NCBI RefSeq assembly: GCF_027943255.1
Contig: NC_072893.1
Span: 35,920,001 to 35,984,000, forward strand
Direction: 5' to 3'
Source of the DNA: Anastrepha obliqua
Lineage: Eukaryota > Arthropoda > Insecta > Diptera > Tephritidae
DNA: 64,000 nucleotides
The position numbers and the translations under genes were made by a program. This document shows positions 56,878 through 64,000 of this stretch, one piece after another. Under the pieces are notes generated by a model. The model was not told the origin of the DNA. It saw only the letters and a program-made list of their open reading frames with translations, and made no database searches. Each line of letters starts with the position of its first letter. The stretch's first letter is position 1.

Positions 56878-58029
56878 ACAATTGGCGAGTATATGATATG
56901 TGAGCTTGTTTATTCATGAGCTGTTGTTTCTGCGTGATGCAAATGGAAGTTTCCTTAATGGTTGGAGATGTGGGCGCACAACAACAACAATCCCAAAAAC
57001 ACTAACGGTCATAGACAAAACACGAAAGGAAATAAAAACAGAAGCAGCCAGCAGCAATCACAACCAACGAAAACGCCGAGAAACAGTAATAGCCGAGAAT
57101 ATCTGCAATCAATGCGAGTTAGGGGGCCCGCATTCCTACACACACACGTACATATGTATATGGTATGTATATGTATGTGTATATAAACTTGAATATTTAA
57201 CAGCACAGTAGCAGTTGTATTTTTGGTTGAAATAAGTTTATACGGAGCTTAAGTAGCGAATTTTTGTTTGCATAATCACACACATATGAACTTCTATATA
57301 TGTATATGTAATATAATGTGTGCATGTTAATATGTAGGTATAGATACGCCTTTACGTTTATTTTTGCTCCAATGTCCCGCCAATACGCTTAGTAAAATCA
57401 CTTGCTCGCATTTACGCATTCTTTGAAGTGAATGTGTGTGTGTGTGTGAAGAAAAGGAACTTTCAACTATTTTAGTCTAGTTGATTGGCATAATTAGATG
57501 TTGTTAGCTATTTCTTGATGTGAAAATGTGCAAATGTGCACATGCATTGGAATAACACTCGCTAACAAAAAAAAATAAGTATTCGAGAGAAAAGAGAAAT
57601 GGAATTGACTTTTCTTCCTATGATGAATTTGATAAACTAAATCAATGTAAGCGAATCGCGTTAAATAATGTTGTCGGTACACGTAGTTTTCGTTATTTTG
57701 TTCTTTATGATAGTAAAAATGTTAAATGTTAAAACGTTTCTACTTGAGACGAGAGTTTGTCCCCCTTATTTCAGATTTTGTAATAGTTTTCAATAGAAAA
57801 CCACCGTGCTTCGGCTTCGGCCACAAAATTATAATTCGGTTTCGATTCAGCTGCGGCCAAAAATGTACTGTGTCCGAATATTTCTATAAATTTTGTTGTT
57901 CAAAAATTACAACTACTTTTAGTTCTTGTGACAAATTTTGAATAATGGTATCAACGCCCTTTTTTAATTGCTTTAAAATACCATATTCTGCTCCATCGAA
58001 TGTGGCCTAGTGAGTAATTCATCGGCGCT

Positions 58030-58757
58030 GTAGGTTAGAAAAAAGTGTCAAAAAGCAACGCGATTTTTTAAGCGAGTTCAAACTTACACTTTATTATACT
58101 AATATTTAATGAGCTATAAAAAAAAACTTTTTATAAAAAATTTTTTTCGTCGAAAATTTAATTTTTTTGTTCAAAATTTAATTTTTTTGTTCATAATTTT
58201 TGGAAAAAAAATTTCTTTTTTTCAATTTTTGAAAAACACCCCCTCAGATAATTTTTTTATAAAATGTGCCAAAAGTAACGGGACTTTTTAGCGAGTTAAA
58301 ACTTATACTTTTTTGTGCTAAAATTTATTGAGCTATAAAAAAACTTTTTATAAATAAATATTTTGGTCGAAAATTTAATTTTGTCGTTAAAATTTAATTG
58401 TTTCGTTGAAAATTTAATTTTTTTGTTCATAATTTAATTTTGTTGTTCAAAATTTAATTTTTTTGTTCACAATTTTTGGGGAAAACATTTCTGTTTATCA
58501 CTTTTGAAAAACACCCCTTCAGATAATTTTTTTATAAAATGTGCCAAAAGTAACGGGACTTTTGAGCGAGTTCAAACTTTCACATTTTTATCCTGAAATT
58601 GGCTATGATGGGCTATAAAATATACTTTTTATTAAAAAAATTTTTTCTCAAAAATTAAATTTTTTTCTTCAAAACTTTTGGGAAAAAAAGTTTCTTTTTG
58701 TCAGTTTTGAAAAACACCCCCTCAGATAATTTTTTTATAAAATGTGCCAAAAGTAAC
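58030..58757. repeat. AT-rich tandem array, 200-280-bp units
   Basis: GTGCCAAAAGTAACGGGAC or a variant recurs at 58045, 58265, 58541 and 58743. Each unit continues AGCGAGTTCAAAC, GAGCTATAAAA, repeated AAAATTTAATTTTTTTGTTC motifs and CACCCCCTCAGATAATTTTT. The fourth unit is cut off by a LINE fragment at about 58757. Confidence 0.85.
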
Positions 58758-59430
58758 TGGACTGCAGAGAACGTACGTCAAGTACTGAGGTGGCATGCCT
58801 GTTGTCTACACGTGATCAATTTGGTTTGCTTTGTTGCTGCCAGGGATTTTCCATGTTTGTTTGTGTGCGCTTATGTTGGAATGAAGTACTGCTGATCCAT
58901 AGTTATTTACGTTTGCGAAGTTTATTAAATATTGCCCATTTTCACTGGTAAGGTTGTGCAAGGAATGCATTCCAGCCAGCAATTTTTGAAAGCAAGTCTT
59001 AGAAAGCATCTTTTTCTTCATTTTTTGCATTTTCTGTTGGAGCGTAGATTGAGAGTATTGTTACACTCTGAAATTTGCCTTTGAGTTTAAGAATACATAG
59101 CCTATCTGTCACCGGCTGAAAAAAAATTAGGCTTTTTCTGATTTTTTTACTGACGTAAAAACCAGTTTTTTCACTTCCACTGTAGAACAAAGAGTAATCT
59201 CGTTATTGTAGTTCTCCGAAATCTTTCCATCGAATTTCTTGCAAAGCTACCACATCAAGGCTGTAACGCATACTAACTACTTCTGCCATCTTTCCAGGTT
59301 GTAACATTGTGCGAACATTCCATGAACCGAATTTCATATCGTTGTCCTTTAAACGTTGCGTGGGCCTTCTACTGATAGGGTTGTAATTCTTCCGAGGCTT
59401 ATGTGAAGGTATCATAACTTGAAATTGAAT
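58758..59430 (-). pseudogene. LINE apurinic-type endonuclease domain
   Basis: On the minus strand, MKFGSWNVRTMLQPGKMAEV, VVALQEIRWKDFGE, then after a stop YSLFYSGSEK, ILSIYAPTENAKNEEKDAF, DLLSKIAG, HNLTSENGQYLINFANVNN and NQIDHV. This is the N-terminal EEP endonuclease of RTE-like LINEs: N in SWNVR, E in QEIRW, Y-APT and D in QIDH are the active-site-type positions. Stops at 59203-59205 and near 58999 disrupt it. The reverse transcriptase is absent. Confidence 0.85.
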
Positions 59431-59641
59431 TTTCGTAAAACCATTTAGTACCTACACTTCAAATGCACCTCAAATATAACAAAATTCCAAACAACATCTG
59501 AAATCCATTTAAAAAATTATCAACCATAACAGCCTTGACTTGAGGGGGTAGTAACCCTCCAGAGTGCCTTGTCAACGACATCAATCCACTTTCGCCGACT
59601 TATGTACGAGGTACGCCTACTAGGTAACTAGACTGGAGCTA
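59431..59641. other. No recognised feature
   Basis: Nothing recognised. Confidence 0.4.
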
Positions 59642-59774
59642 TTAAGGAGGTATTCTGGTAGTTAGGTATTAATTTTAGGTTTTTTTTAAAACTAAGGTAA
59701 AAAAATTAAAAACATTTTTACTATCCATTTTATTATGGTTTTTATTAATATTGGAAAAGTATAAAAAACAATTA

Positions 59775-60890
59775 ATAAAAAAGAGATTGTCTGTAAAGTG
59801 GGTTTACTGACGATAGTTTAACGTGACAACGTCATAAGAAAATATTGATGGAATGGTTGCAATTTTCAAAACAAAATTTTAATTTTATTTGTTTGATAGA
59901 TATTTTGTATGGATAAAGAGGAGGAGATAAATGGAATTGCAATGGAATAGGTCAAGTTACATTTACACAAACGTGAAAAATTACGAAACATTTATCAAAT
60001 TCATGAAAGATATCTTCAATTTCGATTGTGCATCAGACGTTAATAAGTCAACAACACTAAGAGGCATCATCTCAAGACACACTACACTTGAAACACTCCC
60101 TTTCATTTCCTATTTTTCCTATCATCGTTTATTCTCAACAGAGAAATGGTTCATTACCATGCACACAGCAAGAAGGCATATGCAAATACAAGTATGTGAA
60201 TTTATATACAAATGCGCATTTACATACATATACATACAATACATATATATGCTCACTCAAGTAGGACAGAGCCAGATGTCGAACGTTGCCGAGCACATTA
60301 GCTTGCATTTGCTTGCGTACGGAATAGATTTGTACATTTGATATGTCCATATGACTTGTGTGCATCTTTACATATAGACTTGTTCTTTTTGAAAATTGCG
60401 CGAAATTGTATATGTATATGCATGTTTATATACATATATTAGTATACAACATATCTTATAAGGTATATGGTAAATATTACCATACATTTTTTCCTTCATA
60501 TATAATAAAAAAATAATAATAATAACATTAAAACAACAGGTATTATTAACAAACTTGGTTTTATTTTAAATTCTTCAAGTAAATCAAATGAATAATAATC
60601 AATAAGAAGGCATATGCAAATACAAATACGTGAATTTATATATGTACATATGCGCATATACATACATATATACGCTCACTTAAGTAGGAGAGAGCAAGAT
60701 GTCAGACGTTGCCGTTCGTTTGCTTTGTTTGCCTTGTCGTTCGTTCCGCGCTTTCGCTTGCAGTTCATTCAAGGTAACGGCAATAAGCAAGGTAACGACA
60801 AATGAGCAAGGTAACGATAAATGAGCAAGGTAACGACACATTTTTTCGTGCGTGCAGCCTGTTAAATCGAATTATAAGACGTTATCACGT
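59775..60890. mobile_element. Insertion of about 1.1 kb inside the TTAA element
   Basis: Absent from the related copy near 40.5 kb. ACGTGACAACGTCATAAGA near its left end resembles, inverted, TAAGACGTTATCACGT near its right end. Two direct repeats of about 115 bases lie at 60172-60290 and 60605-60718, beginning AGAAGGCATATGCAAATACA. Insertion limits are approximate. Confidence 0.5.
59931..60170 (+). pseudogene. Endonuclease-like tail fragment
   Basis: NVKNYETFIKFMKDIFNFDC, RGIISRHTTLETLPFISYFS then YHR resembles the tail of the frame at 7672-8073 (RHVDNIETKAFVSYFSYHKP). The similarity is short but consistent in spacing. Probably a remnant of a Helitron or Helentron endonuclease; a LINE endonuclease remains possible. 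Confidence 0.4.
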
Positions 60891-61215
60891 CAAAAACACA
60901 AAAATCGTGGAATTACAGGTTGGTGGAGTGGGGGCTACATAAAAAACGTTGCTCCATGGTTGACATGATTCCAACCTTTGTGGTGATCTAAGACAAAAAA
61001 AAATTCTTCATAAGTTAGGATTTCGCTATCGGATTACGCCAAATCAAAGAAAAAAAATCACAAAATGGTGTGAACTTGAAAAAAAAAATTTTTTACCCTT
61101 TTTTCAAATTTTTTAAAAATACTTCAAACTTAGATTTTTCAAAATCCGAGGCAGGCGCGATAGATAGATGTATAATAAAAAATTCTTATCAAACTTTAAA
61201 GCGATCGGTCAAGTA

Positions 61216-61490
61216 AGCTCCGAGCTCCTCCGCCTATTTGTGGTGTGCGTCTTCATGTTGATCTACAAATGGAGGGACCTACAGTTTCAAGCCGACTCCG
61301 AACGACAGATATTTGTATGAGGAGCTTTTTCATGGCAGAAATACACTCGGAGGTTTGCCATTGCCTGCCGAGGGGCGACCGCTATTAGAAAAATGTTTTT
61401 ATTAATTTTGCTTTCACCGAGATTCGAACCAACGTTCTCTCTGTGAATTCCGAATGGTATTCACGCACCAACCCATTCGGCTACGACGAC
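61216..61490 (-). repeat. SINE family 1 copy, best preserved
   Basis: Minus strand: TAGCCGAATGGGTTGGTGCG (A box), GGTTCGAATCTCGG (B box), body with CGGTCGCCCCTCGGCAGGCA and CCGAGTGTATTTCTGCC, and 3' part GGAGGAGCTCGGAGC. The related TTAA element at 40 kb lacks it, giving an empty site (AGTAGAACTTGAG) for comparison. Confidence 0.85.
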
Positions 61491-61918
61491 AACTTGAGAT
61501 ATCATGACGACCATCTCAAAAAAAGTAGTTTTGAGAAAATCGCCTTTGAAATTTGAGCAACAACTCCAATAGATAACTTAGATCATAATATTTTCTACTC
61601 ACTCTGGATTAATCGGCGATATATTTCCAGGTATATATTATAGAAGTATAAAGTAGATATATATGTATAGAATAAATAAAGGTTATGTGGGATACAGAAG
61701 ATTTTCTGGAAAGAACGAGACCTCAAGTCGCCGGTAACATCTGCCGTTCATTGTGCGATTCGCTCCACTCGGCCAGCTTAGACGCCACGACACAAAATCC
61801 GCTATATCTCCGAAAATAATTCGAATTTTGAAAAATCCGTTGAAGGGCATATTTTTGAAGGTCTAAACTTTGAACTTTGAACTTTTTTTCAAATTTCTAG
61901 ACCTGAATACCACCTTAA

Positions 61919-62490
61919 ACCTTTATTGTTTTGTTTTCATACATATTTACTTATTATGATCTTCTATATACACCCTTTCTCTACTCCCTGCGAAACAGCC
62001 GGAGCTGAAAGCAAAATTCAGCTCCTTTTGTTGGAAATTTCACCTTCACCATTCGCTTTGACCATTTCAACTGCTCTACCCAACATTATAACTGGCATTA
62101 AAATTAAAGTCAATTTAGTCAAATCCATAGAGGAAAACCATATCCCACCGGTAGTCGGCTGATTATGGAAAGCAAAGTTATTTTTAGGCTAATCAATAAA
62201 TTGCTCAAAAAGTAATTCCTTTCAATTAAATTCGAAACTTTTTTAGTCAAATTATCAAATATCAATTCAAAAATATAATTCACTCAAAATCCCTCTATGT
62301 GTCATCACGTAACTTCAACTTCCAATGCCACTTCACTTGTTGCTTATGCGTTTTCAATGTGAGTGCATAAAGTGAATAGCTGCTCGTAAAATGCAATCAA
62401 CTGAGGACAACAAAAATGAATTCGAGCACAATCTAACACGACCACTAAATTGAATAAGACAAGCACACCAACACAGTGTACACAAATCTA
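61919..62490. other. No recognised feature
   Basis: Unique AT-rich sequence. The short frames have no motif. Confidence 0.4.
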
Positions 62491-62575
62491 CATACATGCA
62501 TACATACATACGTGCATACATACGTACATACATACATACCTACATAGATGCATACAAACATGCATACACATACAT
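62491..62575. repeat. (CATA)n microsatellite, imperfect
   Basis: CATACATACATACG-type units with CG and GC interruptions. Confidence 0.9.
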
Positions 62576-62873
62576 GGTAGGGTACTTCCTTTATTTATAT
62601 AAAAAATTCATGTTATGTTAGTAAGTGAGCTGACAAATGCACCAATGTTACAAATAAAGAGAGGGAAAAAGGAAAAGCAGAAAACAAATGCAAGAGTGCA
62701 AGAGTGCAAACATGCACGCGACTCTGAGGACACACAATTTTCCGCTGTTGCACAAATGAGTTGCACCGCAAGTAAACAGGAAATAACACATAACACATGA
62801 ACTGTGGCGAAGTGCTGTGACAGTGGAACCCTAAGCAGCCAACTACCAAATGACGCTTGACGGCGACCCCGAC

Positions 62874-62904
62874 TATAAAAACCCATTTACTAGTTTAGTT
62901 CACA
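62874..62904 (+). promoter_or_regulatory. Candidate core promoter (TATA plus initiator)
   Basis: TATAAAA at 62874-62880 is followed by TTCACAGTT, with the likely start A at 62904, 30 bases downstream. This is the normal insect spacing. It lies in unique-looking DNA. Confidence 0.4.
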
Positions 62905-62936
62905 GTTATTATATTCTACATTTGGTTTTGGAGAGA

Positions 62937-63017
62937 ATGGCATATTTAAAATGGAATAAGTGGATTAACGGTTATGCTATTAGGATGGCAGTGAAGTCAT
63001 GTCAGGTTAATAAATAA
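62937..63017 (+). CDS. Candidate 26-codon ORF or first exon after the TATA promoter
   Basis: The first ATG after the candidate start site opens a frame beginning MAYLKWNKWINGYAIRMAVK and ending at TAA 63015-63017. The product would be small and basic (four Lys and one Arg, no acidic residue) with two Trp and one Cys. No signal peptide is obvious. AATAAA overlaps the stop (63009-63018). Alternatively CAG|GTTAAT at 63005/63006 could be a splice donor, making this exon 1 of a longer gene. No family recognised; coding status uncertain. Confidence 0.3.
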   Translation: MAYLKWNKWINGYAIRMAVKSCQVNK

Positions 63018-63059
63018 AAAATTTTAAGTTTTTTTCTCAGTGAAATGAAGTTTTTATAT

Positions 63060-63130
63060 AATACTAGCGTACCCTCGCCCGCTTCGCTAGACGATAAATT
63101 CAATGATTTGCTGAAAGAGAATAAAATTAA
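63060..63130 (-). mobile_element. Possible Helitron terminal region
   Basis: TACTAGCGTACCCTCGCCCG followed by CTTCGCTAG directly follows the helicase tail on its strand. The inverted CTAGCG...CGCTAG could form a short hairpin of the kind found near Helitron ends. Limits are not defined. Confidence 0.3.
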
Positions 63131-63863
63131 TACGAAACAAAGCAAATTCTTTGATACAATTTCATTCGAACTTTATTGTAACACTTTTTGGTAGACAACG
63201 TATTTGGTTTTTTCATCTTTCGCGTGAATAATGACGATGGTTTGCCAACTCGTGAGCAAGCTACATACAATTGTCCATGAGAAAAAATTGGGTATTCTAA
63301 ATTAATACCGCACATTTGTAGAGACTGTCCTTGCGCCTTATTAATTCTCATAGCGAAGGCAAGGCGAATAGGGAACTGCAAACGTTTGAAATCGAATGGT
63401 AAATCCGCCGGAATCAGTGGAATTCAGGGTATCAAAATGTCTTCTCCTTTGTACTTCCCTTTCAAAATTGTTGCTTCGATAACGTTACCCATTAGCTTCT
63501 TCACAGCGAGTCTGGTACCGTTGCAAAGTCGGGGCACATTACTATTGCGCAGCATAATAATCGTAAATTATGAGGTGGTTAGCCTGGCAAATCGAGTGAG
63601 TTTAAAAATTCAGTTGGATAATTTACGACCTCATCTTGATCAGTAATAGTGGCCATTGACTTATACGCAACTATGTCACCAGGTATTTGATCTAAAATAG
63701 CTGAATTTATATCATTGACGTCCTTATTTTTCCCAGCTAAAATTGCTCTTTCGCTGAGTCAATCATGGTTTTTGTAATGTTGAACTATGTTTGGAAATAC
63801 ACTCTGTATCAATGACTCTTTTGACTGTGCAAAAGTGCAGAAATTGTTAGTCAATGTTATCAT
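63127..63863 (-). pseudogene. Helitron Pif1-like helicase, C-terminal tail
   Basis: ATP-dependent helicase part of a rolling-circle transposon. On the minus strand: [118 protein letters not shown] and [20 protein letters not shown]. The INKAQGQ and YVACSR motifs are late helicase motifs of the Pif1/RecD type. Stops after HD and after ILIP, plus frameshifts around 63640, disable it. The Rep domain and helicase motif I are not in the window. Confidence 0.85.
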
Positions 63864-64000
63864 TCCTGTTGTTTTTGAAAAAAGGTTTATTTTTTTTGGT
63901 TAAAAAGTGTTTTTTGAAGTTTTGAAAAACACTTCGCTCTAACAAATTTCTTCTCAGTTAATTGCTGAAAATTAAATATTTTGAAAAAACTATTTTTTTT
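63864..64000. other. No recognised feature
   Basis: AT-rich right edge of the window. Confidence 0.4.

Larger units (their letters stand above)
55925..58029. other. No gene recognised; microsatellites only
   Basis: Contains a GA run near 56356, a TG run near 56851 and a shorter GT run near 57432. The many overlapping frames near 57000 contain codon repeats from CA/GT tracts and have no coding motif. Confidence 0.4.
59642..61918 (+). mobile_element. TTAA-flanked element, family D/E, with two insertions
   Basis: TTAA at 59642 followed by GGAGGTATTCTGGTAG, and AGACCTGAATACCACC then TTAA at the right end. The outer and inner segments match the reverse complement of 39730-40649. Two extra blocks are absent from that copy: about 59775-60890, and a family 1 SINE at 61216-61490. 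Confidence 0.8.

Noticed and set aside
1..64000. CRISPR arrays, operons, riboswitches or prokaryotic features
   Set aside because: No spaced identical repeats of CRISPR type were seen. The content is clearly that of an insect genome.
1..64000. LTR retrotransposons or endogenous retroviruses
   Set aside because: No paired long terminal repeats, primer-binding site, or gag/protease/integrase motifs were recognised.

Overview
The window is eukaryotic and reads as repeat-dense DNA from a higher fly, most likely a tephritid fruit fly. The base composition is strongly AT-rich. Almost every recognisable reading frame is a broken transposon gene. Several transposases have the DD41D signature that I associate with the rosa mariner lineage, first described from Ceratitis. 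Host-like signals are few: a possible degraded host gene with a plausible last exon (26.4-28.2 kb), two short promoter/first-exon candidates (20.66-21.00 kb and 62.87-63.02 kb), and a GC-richer unique patch at 47.8-48.5 kb. No complete, uninterrupted protein-coding gene is visible.

Layout, left half. 0.2-0.64 kb: headless copy of a tRNA-derived SINE (family 2). 0.96-2.59 kb: TTAA-flanked element (family A) split by an internally deleted DD41D element. 2.84-5.63 kb: Tigger/pogo element carrying a nested mariner-like element. 7.1-7.35 kb: SINE pieces. 7.7-8.1 kb: endonuclease-like fragment of Helitron type. 8.3-14.2 kb: two mariner fragments, LINE tails, MITEs and a DD41D element. 15.9-18.9 kb: two R4/Dong-like LINE pieces embedded in AAAAT pentanucleotide arrays. 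19.0-19.66 kb: long-TIR TTAA element. 22.1-24.45 kb: RNase H-bearing LINE; its 5'-truncated sister sits at 26.53-27.10 kb inside the possible host gene. 28.3-29.4 kb: another LINE tail split by a 360-bp MITE. 31.4-33.1 kb: AT-rich tandem array.

Right half. 34.7-35.9 kb: DD34D mariner with intact ends and TA duplications. 36-39 kb: SINEs, LINE scraps and a large inverted-repeat element. 39.7-40.65 kb: TTAA element. 41.0-42.3 kb: DD41D element with a mutated catalytic Asp. 44.5-46.4 kb: minisatellite of about 125 bp invaded by a TTAA element. 49.1-49.8 kb: another TTAA element. 50.8-53.7 kb: nearly intact hAT element with an 8-bp target duplication. 55.5 kb: MITE. 58.0-59.4 kb: tandem repeats and a LINE endonuclease domain. 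59.6-61.9 kb: large TTAA element with two insertions. 63.1-63.86 kb: Helitron helicase tail.

There is no operon-like cooperation here. The history is nested insertion, internal deletion and decay. The most unusual signals are a shared core sequence in otherwise different TTAA-flanked families, at least six coexisting mariner-like terminal-repeat types, LINEs seated in pentanucleotide arrays, a 45-bp direct repeat around a Tc1/mariner-type insertion, and the possible host gene interrupted by a LINE. All calls come from reading the sequence by eye; no database search was run.
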